Positions 12,501-25,100 of a stretch of DNA of 64,000 bases are shown in pieces (within the stretch, counting starts at the first letter, position 1; each line of letters starts with the position of its first letter). Position numbers and translations under genes: made by a program. Source of the stretch: Rhyacichthys aspro. Taxonomy: Eukaryota; Chordata; Actinopteri; Gobiiformes; Rhyacichthyidae. Where the stretch lies: the NCBI GenBank assembly GCA_036850595.1, contig CM072154.1:17863330-17927329 (forward strand), read 5' to 3'. The notes under the pieces are model-generated. The model saw only the letters and a program-made list of their open reading frames with translations. It was not told the DNA's origin and searched no databases.

Positions 12501-13930
12501 TGTGGGATGTTTGGGAGATAGCGGACGTCGTATCAGTGCAACACAACTTGTTTTAATAAATTATGGATAGCAAATTTGAAATAAACTTTTTAAAACTTCA
12601 CCTTGTGGCATTAAATAAATTTGCTAAATAAACCCTTCAGTGCAGTGAGAAGCTGGAGTGGTTGTTCCTTAGCTTTCTGCACCAGTTTCATACAGTTTAG
12701 GGACTCGCTCTTTTATGTCACTATTGTTGGTCCTGTTTAATGCAGTGTAGGCAACAAAGGCAGTGGTTTTAAATCATAAAACAAGTACCATAAGACGTGA
12801 CTAATCTAAAAGCAGGAGTATTTTCCACATTGGAATTTATTTGCTAAAAAGGTGCAGCAATTTGTGCTTTTGTAAATTACAATTTGACATTTTATCTCTA
12901 TGAGATGAGTAATTTTACTCTTACTTTTTTAGTTCTTCAATTGGCAATGTGTTTTTGTGGACCAATCAACAAACAGTAGTGTGTTTAGCTCCATTTGTTC
13001 TACCCCTTTTTTTTGTACAAAAATATATTATGTCTGGGCTAATAATTTTTTGTTGGTAAATGTTAGTGGCTCAGTCTTGGGATTAAGGACAGTCTAGGAC
13101 TATGTTTAATTATAAGCCAAGACAGGGATAGGCTAAGTAAAATCATTCTTTGTACTTTTTTGTTTATGGGATACAAAAGGTTGTATGCATTAATAACAAG
13201 CTATGTTTTGTGAAGTGTTCTTTGATTGTGGCTTGAACTGTGTGTAACCATGAACTGAACATATAACAGGAAATTAAACAAGACACTAATTTTAATACCA
13301 GTTTCAACCAGTTTTGACAGTGGGAACACTGCTGAGTGTATAACATACCAAACTGAATATTTCCCAGGTGAACTCTGTCTTTTTCTCCTTCCTCTTTTTG
13401 TTTGTGAAACTGTGCCAGTGCGGTGCTTTGTTGCCTGGAGGAGTCTGAGAGTCCTGCACAGAAAATCGGTGAGCTATGATGGCCTCTGTGATGGTTATTG
13501 CTGCTTATGTAAAGTGCCGTGAGAGACAGTGAGGGGGAGGCTGCATTGATCTTGTCCCATTGACTTCATAGATCCTCTTTGGGATGACAATAAAGTTGCC
13601 TTTCTCTGTCATCTTCAAGTGTGGCTTTTTCGAATTAGCGATGTGGCAAATTACTGCTGTCATCAGCCGCCTGTATTCAAACAGTGTGTGTATACAATTG
13701 TGGAGCTAAAAGTCGGGTTAAATCAGGCTTTTCTTACCTGATATTTGTTCATGCGTGCCTGTGTACCGCAGTAAGGCTTTGAATCTGACATGCAGTAATC
13801 TGTAGGTTATATTAAAAGGCTGCTTTGTGTTTACTGAGCTCCTCTCTGCAAAAGAGCAAATACAAAATAAAGAGGAGCGCAGTGAAGTGAAGCATCTGCT
13901 GTAATGGTGGTTTTTGCATAGGGCTGTTCT
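3531..13930. other. gene-free tract, spacer or intron
   Basis: I found no coding exon and no RNA gene. Two faint repeat-like strings are present: GGGCAATATCACATC near 4350, and a reversed match to the ..GATATATCGAGATG.. type near 8045-8070. Neither is complete enough to call. A purine-rich run lies at about 10876-10925. The block at 11160-11420 looks regulatory and is listed separately. Confidence 0.5.
11160..11420. promoter_or_regulatory. candidate conserved non-coding element
   Basis: Closely spaced homeodomain-type cores occur here (CCATTAATCATGAT at 11253-11266, CCATTATCCAATATTAG just before), together with GATCAATAAG and CTATTGATC sites. The block lacks the low-complexity sequence of its flanks. 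This is motif clustering read by eye; no cross-species alignment was possible. Confidence 0.3.
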
Positions 13931-14065
13931 TTTAATGCAGGGGTCTCCAATTGTTTTCTACTGAGGCCACATTTGAAGTTAGGGACCTTGAGAACCATTC
14001 ATGTCCTGACATTGTGAGTTTGAGAAGTTATGCACAGATTTATTCAACTGAAAGGCGTGGGCCAC

Positions 14066-14520
14066 TTAAAGGTGCATTGTATTAAATTTCCTACTGCACG
14101 GCCAAACAAAATGCACAGTATTTGTCAAAACTACGGTTTCAGTGGAGCACAATTTTCTTGACACACTTTCTGTTTGTCCATCATAAAAATAGACATTTTA
14201 AGGGCCGTAGAACCCAATGAATGGAGCCATTAGTTTGATTACTTGTTGCTCCAAGTACATTTCTTTTTTGTACTCACTCGAGCAGAAGGCTCATGACCTT
14301 CATGAACTAAACTGATTTTCATTATAAATTTTTAAAATGAAGAATCATGTGATTTTTATCCACTGGTTTTGTTGCATGTCCCTAAAGGGCTACCGTAGGT
14401 GTTCGTAGGCTGTGGACAGGAGTGAGGTGTGGATGTGTTATCTGCAAGGTCACCACCAGTTTCCACCAAAACAACAGTCTCTCTCTACTTTAGAAATGAT
14501 ATTTGTTTATTCTAATATGG
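14066..14520 (-). repeat. degenerate TIR-type non-autonomous DNA element (AAAGGTGCAGT family)
   Basis: The left end TTAAAGGTGCATTGTATTAA (14066-14085) matches the terminal inverted repeat of a widespread teleost repeat that begins AAAGGTGCAGTRTGTAG. Read on the minus strand, 14480-14380 contains CTGGTGGTGACCTTGCAGAT and then ACCTACGGTAGCCCT..AGGGACATGC, which are the family's internal landmarks in the right order. The distal terminal repeat, expected near 14520, is too decayed to place. A second, truncated copy sits at 34.3 kb in the opposite orientation. The family is recognised from memory. Confidence 0.55.
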
Positions 14521-17500
14521 CTCAACTTTAAATTTAAATGTACCTCCTGATAGTTTATCTAATGAATCAGAAAACAATGGGCACTGTGTGAAAATACAGT
14601 TAAAGTAATGTTTGAAATGAATGAATGTCTATGACACTGGGCCTCTTGCCTTGTTATCTTCAGGTTGTTTTTTTCTGGCGACTCAACAATTGAGCTAACA
14701 AAGCTAAAATTAACAGTGAAGTAAGAATTTTAGCATTGTTAACATTCTTCTCAGTTACTCATTTGTTAACTTGCGATAGTCATGGTATTTTAATATTTCA
14801 TGACGTGTGAACATGGAGGAAATCCACAAGAGGGGGGTCTTCACATAGACTTTTCTCCTGATTACAGCCCACTTAAAAGCACCATAAGCTGTGTTTATTC
14901 TTCAGGAGGAGGCGGTGGTGATTGATTGTTTGAAACCTGAGCTGTCCTCGGCTCGGAGCCACCTGCTCCTCACTGTTTACCTGTAAACTTGTCCTATCTG
15001 CTGATGCTTTGTCTGCGGACGGCCGTGGATCTCTTTCTGCGCCCCTGCCCCCGCTCTTTGTTGCCCATAAGCCCCCGGGGGATGAGCAGACAAATACACG
15101 ACAGCGAGAGGTGAGGCTCGGTCCCCCCAGTTTCCTCCATCTATCTCTCTCCCTTGTGAGCACTCTGCCAGACAAGTTTGCAGCCACTCAAAAGCAGCAA
15201 ATCGACTCACTGTAGGCTTCACTGTCACTTAGCTGAGCTGGGGCATGGCAGCGCTCTAGGAGGCCAAATCCTCCCACTCTCATTCCCCCGCCTTCTCCAA
15301 TTGAACAGAAAATACTATTTGGCACGGCACTGCAGAGGCCCGCTTTTCTGTCGAGATTAGCCCCAAAATCTTCTTCTTCGTCGTCTTTGCTCTTCATTTA
15401 AACATTAGTGGTGCGGTGCTTATAAAGTCTGATTAAGTGCTTGTCACATTTCAAATAACTCCAGCTGGATGGCTCTCGTCAGCGCCGCTCCATCTTGATT
15501 TGCTGTGGTTAATTTTGAACAATGCGATTGGCAGGAGTGACAGCGCGTCGGTATTTCTCTCCTTTTCTCATCAAGGTTTGGGGATGTTTTGTTTGTGCAC
15601 AGATTTGATGATTGTGATTGAGCACAAGGAGAGCGCCGTCAGAGTTTCAGTCCCTTTGGTCTTTATTCTCGGCACAAAACAAACGATCTGCTCGGCACAA
15701 AGCCAGCGTTCACTGCAAATACAATGTAGTCAGCAGCTGAGGAAGGTGGCGTCTGTGTGCATTAGGATTGATGTGTACAAGCAGTAATTGTGGGGACTCC
15801 GAACCGAGGAGCAGACATTGTCTTATTCCATTGATAGTACATTTTAATTGCAAACATCATTCTTTTGTTTTTGTAGAAGTAGATGTGTAGGTGTTTGTGT
15901 ACTAGTCAGGAACAGTAACATTAATACTCTGCTCTAAATAATGATAGTGTCAGGTATTGTATGTTTCTCAGTCTCATCCAGGTGTGTGGCTTAGAAGGCA
16001 CTGTCTATTTGTTTAGACTAGCAAAAATATAACTCCAATAAAGTAGTTCAAACATAACTTATAGCTTTCCGTGTAGATTTGATCTTGCTGCTCTCTGCCT
16101 GACTTGACATTTGGCTCTCAAGTATTTAATTACATTTTGATACATTAAACAGCTGTACGGTGAATAAAGGTCTGGAGTTGGCATTAACATTTTAATAATT
16201 GTTGTACTCTATTAAAAAAGGCATACATTAAAGCTGCAAATGTAATCAACATGCACTATATTTTATTAAGACGCTGGCCCCCAAAAATCAACTCAATAAA
16301 ACGTAGCACCAGTGTTTCTACTGGTATTCGGTCTCTAGACCCTGTATTTCTTTGACTACGAGAACAACATTTAAAAACTCAAATTGAGCTAAAGAGGAAA
16401 TCCAAGTAATACAAGTCACAACATTACCGCTGTGTTCAAGAAGAATGAAAATGAATGAAAAAAACGCTTTTCTATAGGTGGCCAGCTTACTTGCACTCAC
16501 AACCGTATTGCTTTGGCTTTTCTATATCATTATTTCATGCAGCATTAGTAGAAATCGCTGTCTTGAGTATTCTACAGTTTGGCCAGCATGCTTTTGGGAA
16601 ACAATGTCCACTGAGTATCATGTGATGTTTGTGATTCTATTGTGTCTTCATGCTGTCGTGATGGTAAGAGCCACTGTGACTAATCTGTACATTTACATAT
16701 GGTCCTGAAACACTTTAGCTTGAGCTTAAATCTCTTAGCAACATTAGTTCAAACCTGCCTCTTTGCTGCGACAGCTTTGTGACAGAGAGGGATTCATCAC
16801 CTCGTCTGTCAGCCCCAGAGACCTTCCCTCTGAGACCCAGCAGTCCTTTTGCTCCCTTTGTATTTAGCACTAGCCTTCTCCTGTAATCAGCGACAGCCTT
16901 GTGAAAATCTGTAAAACAAAGCACAAAACCACTTCCACCAATGTTTTCTCCTTGTCTCTGTCTGATTCTTCCCCTGAGTTTTGTGAGTCTTGTGCTGACG
17001 CTGTTATAAAGAAGATGACAACGGTCTGTCGAAACTAAAAGGACACGTCGTCTTCGCCCCTCTCTATCAGTCAGCTGCTTACATTACACTCAACTTGTCC
17101 ACTTTGTATTCGCTGTCGTCAAATGATAAAGATGAAAGTGAGAAATGTCTGTGTCGTTCTTTAGGAATGATAGAGGTCGTGAGTGGACTTTTCACTTTTC
17201 ATTTGTGCTTTGTTTGCAGTGGTTGACTACAGGGAGACCCTTGAGGCACTGCAGTCGGCGGCTGCGTTTTAATTGTTTGTGACACATGAAATGAGAGACA
17301 ATAATGTGTGACTACAGAGCCCAAGGGATTACAATCTGGTCAACAACCATAGAGATATATTACCTCTTCCACATGAACCACTCTCAGGTGTTTGGCCAAC
17401 CTCGGCGCCCTGTAAAACTCTTGTAGCCCTCCTCAGTGCCTCCTCTAATGTGTGTGTGTGTCTTTGCTTGCAGCCCGGCTTCTCGGCAAATCTCTGCAGC

Positions 17501-20500
17501 ACCACCTGATTTGACTTGGTAATGGAGCATTGATGAGTCTTGGGGGAAATCGGAAAAGGAGCACAAAAACCATACTCTGCTGTGAGACGGCAGCAGGCCT
17601 CTCAAAAGGAGTTGACAAAAGGAAAAAGGAGAGGGTGAGGTAAAAATGAAGGTCTGAAGATAGAGCTGTCATGTGTTGATGCCTCTGGCCGCACAGTATT
17701 CCTCCAGAGGCACGAGGAAACCGAGGTGGAGATGGTTTTACTCGACACTCAACTAAATGTGTGTTTTTACTCGGGAAAGGCTGGTTTGCTTCGCTGGACA
17801 GCAGATTATTTAAATGTTCAGCCAATTGCTCCCAGAATATTGAGTTCAGAGTGGAGGACATAAAAGGTATAGCCAGGCCAGCAGCAGTAGTAGGGAGATA
17901 AAAGTGGGATCGCTTATGCACTCTCTTGTATTTGAAGCACATTTGTACTGCTGTTGATGTAGCCTGTAATTCATCGAGCCTCGTTTTTATCACTCAACTC
18001 ACGCCTACACAGTGTAGCTGCTCACAAACACAAATTCCCCTTGACAGCGAAGGTAGGCCCCTTTCTAATATAAAACAAGGCATTCAAAGATGAAATTCTC
18101 ATCATTGTGCCGCCTCACCACTGCCGTCCAACAGATGAGGAGTGCTCAGAACAAAAAGCAGGGGCTGCCTGTGCCCAGCTCCTTCACAGGGGCATCTTGT
18201 CTGCTGTATCACTCCAGCTAGTGCTGCAATTAATATTAATGTGCTTTAAAGCACGCTTCAGCAGCCCTGCTCTCCTCTGCCTGCTTTGTGTGTGTGTATG
18301 TTTGTAACAGGAGGAAGAGAGCAATAACGCCAGCGGGGGATAAGAATCTAGGCAGGATATGACAGTCCTCATGTCAGCTGTCTCTGAGCTGGAGGGGTGT
18401 GTGGATAAAGACAAGGACCGAAGCTGAATCCTAGCAGCCGCAGACAGACAGGTAGTGTAGCATACATACGGCGTGTAGCGTTAAGCTTTGAGTCGCTACA
18501 GCAGCCGGCTGGAGGCTGTGTGCAGCCTGTTTATTTAGTCATGTTGTAATAATGCTTGACCTTTTCTTTCAAGTCCACTGAATGACCTTTAACACCATAC
18601 TCCTGTAAATCAGTGTGGACGTGCAGTGCTCACACATACACACTCTCATGCTGAGAGAGAAACCTGCAGCTCCTTTACAGAGAGCTTCATGCTCTGCCAA
18701 CTCCAGGAGTGGATTGTTCCAAATTAGTATGCATTAGGTGGTTAGTGCAAAGCATTTAATTATGCAAGATGGCACTAAACTGTCTATGTTATGATTAGCC
18801 CAACGTGTTACAACCTTAATCTCTCATTTTTTTCCAGAGTGGGGGTGGATGTGTGGACCATTGCTGGTGGCTTTAGAAACACTCCTGGATTCCCTTTAAA
18901 CATATATCTGCGGCCTGTGTTTTCTCTCTGCAAGGATTTTGATATTTTCTTGTCTCGCCGTGCCCTCGGATACATTGTCAGCCGATATTGAATCAAGCCT
19001 GTCTCCCTTTCATGTGTGTATGTGCACATCCTCGCTCTCTGTTTTCACTCAGCTGCTTTTCATGGTAGGCAAGCCTTTTTAATCTTGGGCAGCAGTGGCA
19101 GAAGCAGCGCGGGCAGAGTCGGAGCGAACCAGGCAGCCATCCAGCCCTGCGTTCAGTCAGTCAGTCCCCAGCAGCTCCCCAGAGGAGCCCATTATACAGC
19201 AGAGATATCAAACCATGAATCATTTACGCCACTGTGCCCCTCCCTCTCCTACCCTCACACGCAGCCCTCATGCCCAGCCGGCCGCCTGCTTGCCACTGTC
19301 TGCATCTTTAATGAATGATTATTGCATTTCATAAACATGGCCTACAGTAATTACAGCCTTATTGATCCTTTTCCGTTTTAGCTCCAAGGTTGGAAAATCA
19401 TCTCTTTGGCTTTCTTCTTTTCACACATTTGATTTGTCACTATATGCTGGGCAGAATAAATCCTTTTAGTGACACAAAACTGTGATTTATTTAGCTTGAC
19501 ACAGTTTTTTCTTTTACTGTTTTGTCATTTCATTCACGGAGAAGGGAGGATGATATTACGTTTGGGTGGGGTTTGTGGCTCATTATCATTGTGAGGCTTT
19601 CTGTAAGGATCGTGTTGAGAGTCTTTGCTTGTGTTTTGCATAAAAGGTGTTGGGACATGGGGGTTAATGTGCTGGAAAAGAGTGATTTAGGTCAGTAGTC
19701 GTGCCTGCATCTGTCAGTGTGACAAGTGAGCGCTTTAGGAGGCTGTGTGCTGTTGAATAAAGGACAGATACAGAGAGGGAGAGGCACTTTCAAATGGAAA
19801 AACCTGACTTGACTGAGATTTGTGCTCTCAGTGACAGGCAGCGTGTTACATTCAGTCGTTTGATATAAACCTAATCAGTTTCACCTCTTTATTACGGATC
19901 AACTCAGTTAAAACCTCTACAAATACACATCTCTGTCTCTTTTTTCTTCTTACTGTTTCTCCTCACTCTCCCTTTCTGTTTAAGGAGCACACCTCTGTGT
20001 AAATATCACAATCGCTGATGAGGAAAAAGTGCCAGCCATCTCTGCGGGGGGATTAGAAGAGCCATTTTGTGTTACTTATTAATGTATCTTCCTCCACTGC
20101 CTCCCTTTGAGCTGTATAGATTACCTCCTGCCTCACAGCAAACACAGAAATGTCTTTGTGTTATAGTGTTGGTTTAATCACTACTGTGTCCCATCAATTT
20201 GCCACAACAAATGTCTCTAATCCTTTGCATTAATGTTGTGATGGGCTGTCGATTTTTGAATATTAAAATATCTATAAAAAAAATCAGAATAGCTCATACA
20301 GCAACCTAGGTTTTTTTTGCCTATTGTTTCGGGGAATAATGAGATCACATGGTATCCTCCCAGTCTTAGTGAAAATAAAAGCCTTTCTTACTTGGAATGT
20401 CGATATCGATTAAATCATTTGTCACAGTATCAGCATGCACAATATGTGTGCTGTAGTATTAGTAATAATGTATTCCATTGGCCAGGCATTCGAGCTTCTT

Positions 20501-20699
20501 ATGTGTTGTAATCAAATGTAAAAGTCAGTGGCATTAGTGTGAATTGTGGACTCTAGTATAGCCTTGTACTTTTGTATATGACACTTATTTTACCCATGGG
20601 GTAATTCACATGCTGAAAATCATATTGCCATTTTAAACAAAGATATCATATATTGCCATTTTTTCACTGATAATGTGCAGCCTTTCTCTAAATACCTAC

Positions 20700-21110
20700 T
20701 AACCCTTTCTTTCAAAGAGCAGTGGCTGGTTTGAAGTAGTCTGCTCTTACGCCTTGCCTCTCCTCCGAGCCCCGCGGCGCGTCCCTTTGTTAGAGAGCCA
20801 CATGGCTCACTACAGGGCTTAGTCTAATCAGTGCTAAATATTCAGCCAGAGCACAATCATTGTCAACCAATTGCATTCCTCTTGACCTCCCAGATGGAGG
20901 TAAACTGCACGGCCTCTCCATAGCACCGCCTCAATTACTGCAGCAGTAATGGTGATAAAGAAGACCACGGGCTCAAATGAAAATGGCTGATTGATGCGGA
21001 CACACATGGCTCATAATTGGATTATAAGGAAGGACGTTAATGGTGTTAGGGCCGCAGTGGTGGAGACTCTCTAAACACTGACAAGGTATTTAATGATTTG
21101 CCCTCAGTGG
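20700..21110. promoter_or_regulatory. candidate conserved non-coding element with inverted SOX pair
   Basis: The palindrome ACAATCATTGT (20853-20863) is two head-to-head SOX cores one base apart. Around it lie TCTAATCAG, CAATTGCATT, TCAATTACTGCAGCAGTAATGG (an inverted ATTACTGCAGCAGTAAT), GATTGATG (PBX-like) and ATAATTGGATTATAAG. The density of such sites, and the absence of simple repeats, suggest an enhancer. No alignment was run. Confidence 0.35.
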
Positions 21111-22060
21111 CTTTTTCCTTGTGCAGTTGTGCATCACAGCGGTTTTCTCAGGGGTCTTGGCACCCGAAGCACAGCCCTCTTGTTCCAGCCCCGCTGCCGT
21201 GTCAAGCCAAGTAAAATGCTTATGTGAGTCACAGTGACTGGATCTCTTATGCTCGTGACAGCTGTGTGGTCCAAACAAAAAGCTGTCTATTTCCAAAGCA
21301 GCAGCATTCACACACACTCACTCAACCTGCCTCAGAGATATTATGTTTACTTACTTACTTATGTTTACTATTATTACTCTCAGAAACATGCAGTAATTTT
21401 GTTTCCAGCTCTAAATATATAGGATAGAGACTTTTCAAATGTGTGCAAAGCCATCTTTTGTTTGATCTTTCTTTATTACCATGAGCAGTATGAGGCAGTG
21501 AACATAACTTCCAGGCTTTTGCGACTAGAGCGTGACATTCATTTTGAAGTACCAGAGTAATAATTGACTCTAAGTGGTTAAGTACATGCATTAACAGCTT
21601 TTTGTTTAGAGGAAGAAAGTAGTTACACAAACATAAATAAGCCTTTTGCAACAGATTTAGAAAAGAAAAAACATCTGCCTAATCTGAAATATGTGCATGG
21701 TTTATCAATATTGAGTACTCTTGTATTCTGTATCAGTGAATAAAAACAACAGACCCACACTTAATGACACGATCCGATCTGGTTTCCTTTTTGCCTCATA
21801 TTATCAACAGCATAACAAGATGGTTATTATCCCTAATGATGGATAGCGTTGTTTGCTACATTGAGGAGGAGGTGGTCAGTCATGTCGGAGGGAGTCGGCC
21901 CAGCCCTGCCGTTGTTGCTGTCAGCCTTCTCTTCATTTATTGCTGTATGGCCTAATGGAGAGTGTTAAGAGAGAGGTGTAATTAATTGGGCCTGACAGCT
22001 CCGAGGGGCTGTAGTGGAGTCTGGGAGCAGGTGCTGACTGGGCTGCCCTCTTTCTCATAG

Positions 22061-22135
22061 ACTGGCCCTAATCTGAGAGCGCATATCTCCACCGAGGAGC
22101 ACTCCCCACTGACCGATTGGTTCAGACGGCTCTCG
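22061..22135 (+). other. candidate 75-nt cassette exon, unrecognised
   Basis: A good acceptor (CCCTCTTTCTCATAG, ending at 22060) and a strong donor (GTAAGT at 22136) bracket 75 bases. That is a multiple of three, and one of the three frames is open throughout (25 codons starting TGPNLRAHIS; the other two frames hit stops). I do not recognise the peptide; it does not match any enolase or RERE segment I know. Acceptor/donor pairs this close arise by chance in 64 kb, and another pair occurs at about 54.3-54.4 kb. The adjacent GTAATTAATTGG suggests the whole block may instead be a conserved non-coding element. Confidence 0.2.
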
Positions 22136-25100
22136 GTAAGTGCCATGATGCAGGATGGACGAGGCTGCGTGAGCGGCATATTACCGGTCAGCGCCTGAAG
22201 GAGCGCTCTCATCCACCCAATGCTTATCTTTCTCCGCTGCTGCTTTTAGCTCAGCCTGGCCATGCACTGCCTGCCTTTTTCCACCTTCTCCTGGCAGTTT
22301 ATTAAAAGCCATACTAGCTTTTTCCTCATGCCTGGGTGTTTGATTTCGACAGAAGCTGAAGCTGTCATGACAGATAAAAGGCAGCGGGGGCCCAGAATTA
22401 GGGTGCAGCACAGCATCTGTATTTACTGCGTCATTCTTCCTGCTGGTGTCAAGAGGGAAGGAGGAGAGGAGGAGAAAATGGTGGACAGACTGCTGCATTC
22501 ATGTGTCCTTACATTGACATGTTTCATCAGGGAGAGAGCCGGACAGTCAGTCCACTGTGAAGCCATCAGTCAGGCCTTTTCAATACCAGCGTACAGTAAC
22601 ACTCTCACACCGGTGCCTGACAAAAGATGGTATTATTGCTGCTGTTGACATTTTTTTTGTGTGTGACATAAATCTCGTTTTCCCTCTTGCCTTTGTCAGA
22701 TGGAGTAAAATAGCAGGGTGATTGTGGTGTGCTGCTAAAAATGTCAAAGAAACAATTTGATGTTTTTACTGAGACACAATGGATTGGTGTAATATAGTGT
22801 GTGTAAGTGCAGATGTATTATTTACTGAAAAGGACCTCCTAACAAATGCATAATTCACAGTGTAGTCCTGTTACTTTTATTAGATTAGAGCCTTTTCAAA
22901 AAAATATCAATCATAATATCAATGTTATTATGCTGCATAGTAAGAATATTTTTCTCTTTCTCTCAGCACTATTTTGATTGAATGTTGATCTTTTGGTGCC
23001 TTTTGACATCGGAGTAGAATAACTGAGAAATAGTTACTCATGACTCCATGTAGTGGTACAGAGTGAAAAAACAGGCTGCTCAGGATGGATCTTTTTGTGT
23101 CCATTGATGGTTCCTCCATAATACAACATATCAGTCATATATTGTATGTCTGTATGACACTCTGAGGTATTTTATAGAAGGCAGTGATTGATAGGCCTAA
23201 TGATGTTTGAGGTTCGTGTAATAATTGTAACAAAATGTTACTCTTCCTACAGTGAATTAAAACGAAAAATATACAGGGGCACCTTTGTCATAGTGATTAA
23301 ATGATATTACCTCCTCGGTGCTTTCAGTAAATCAGATAATTGGTCGTTATTTGGATGTGAACTGCAAATAAGTGTTTTTTTTCCCTCAGACTTACCTTGA
23401 AAACAGAGATTAATTTCCTGGCACTTTCCCTCACTGAGGCTGTGGGTCATTCTCATTTTTCATCGGCATCATTTCACTGGGCTTTAATTAACACAACAAG
23501 GATCCGGTGTCCTCCAGTGTCAGCCACTCACACTGCGAATACAAACTCATTAGCCGAGCTGCTCTGAAACAAAACGGTGTTAAAAACTGTGTTTATATTT
23601 CTTATTGGTTTAGTTATCTGTGTGTAATAGGGGTTTGAGATCATAAGGGTTCTTCTCTATATTATCTGGCACAGCTCAGATGTGCCTGGCCTTTGTTTAA
23701 ATGAGAAATCATTGATATAGTTTTGATTTCAATATTAAGATGTCACATTGTTATTGAGTGTTGAGTCAGTGACATTGCAAACACAGAGTACATTTTGTGT
23801 CCTCACTCTTTTTTCCAATTAAGAACAAGCACACAGTAAATACTCTTTCAGTTTTTGAAATAATGTTGGACCAGGGCAAAAACTAGCACAGTAGTTCTTG
23901 TCTTTTCACAAGTACCACCTCCAATAGTTTATTATGGAAGTAATTTATAGAAGTCTAGGCCTATTTACCCAGATATTTTAAAGTTAACTAGACAATGCAA
24001 TAGTCGGGTTTATTCCTTAATTATGAAATATTATGAATTAAATGTTTTTTATTTAGACTTTTATTCATTCTGCTGCGCTGTACCAACTGTATCCCCTAAA
24101 CAGACACCTGCGGTTTAAAGGCACGTTTGAAGTTGTGGGTTTGCTTTGCTGACACTTAGTAAGGGCCATAAAAAAACAAGAGGCCTTCGTTTAATAATGC
24201 TATATTTGATGGTTATTTTATCGTGAAAGAACTAGAGAGACTCACATGTACCACTAGAGTTATCCCTGAACCATTCTACAAGCAAACAGGGAAGCTGCAT
24301 TTGACTCTTTTATAGTAGCATAGTTTTTACTTCAAACGGCTAGATTTGTTGACTGTGTTTTATTTTAATGGAGCCACAATTACTGACTCCTTCACTTCTT
24401 CTTTGATCGAATAAAGCACCATCTTGATGCTGGTTTGCTTAAGCAGATTTTGAAGTGACTGCTGCTGCCTATCGTCTTCTTCCGTCTCAGCGCCTGTGGT
24501 GACAGCAGGACTAATGTATTCACGGAGCCTCCACGGTGAGAGGCATTACTTTACCTTTGCTTAATTGAGGGGAAACTCCCCTGACACCTGCTTAGCACAG
24601 CGCTATGGTAGCAGAGCGGCCAGAGTCAACCTTAGGAGCTGAGGCCACTGAACCCTGACTGAGGAATAACACAGCCCCAGACCACCCAGGGACTGCCGAG
24701 GGGGAGATGATTTAATAATGTTGATGAGACATACGCCAGCCCTTCCTCCTTCTACCTTTTTACCTGCAGTGGGAGGACTGGGCTAGGACTCGGCGCCCCA
24801 AGGTGTATTTAGATGGAGCTTCTAAATATTTTAAAAGACAGAGAAAGGGAGAAGCAGGGGGCCAGAAAATCAGTGCAGAGGGTTTTGACATGGATTGTAG
24901 AGGGTTGGGGAGTGCAGTCAAGGGCAGGCAGGGCAGCCTTGTAATTGGCCGACACTGTAAGAAAGTGGATTGGTGTGTGCGCGGTAAGGTAATGTCTGAG
25001 TCGGCCAAATATATCCCTCCAGCCAGACTGCATTGTGCTCACAGTGTTGACGCGCTGCCATCACCTCGCACTAGACCCAATGTTGATCTCAACTACAACA

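Noticed and set aside
13938..14065. CAGGGGTCTCCAA..GAGGCCAC, resembling a hAT/Charlie-type terminus
   Set aside because: Only the first dozen bases fit. No matching far end was found and the neighbouring element explains the rest.
17445..17993. Longest open frame, 182 codons on the minus strand
   Set aside because: The translation has no recognisable domain and is low-complexity in places (Ser, Leu, Phe runs, a HTHTH end from a TG repeat). It overlaps other frames and has no splice or promoter context.
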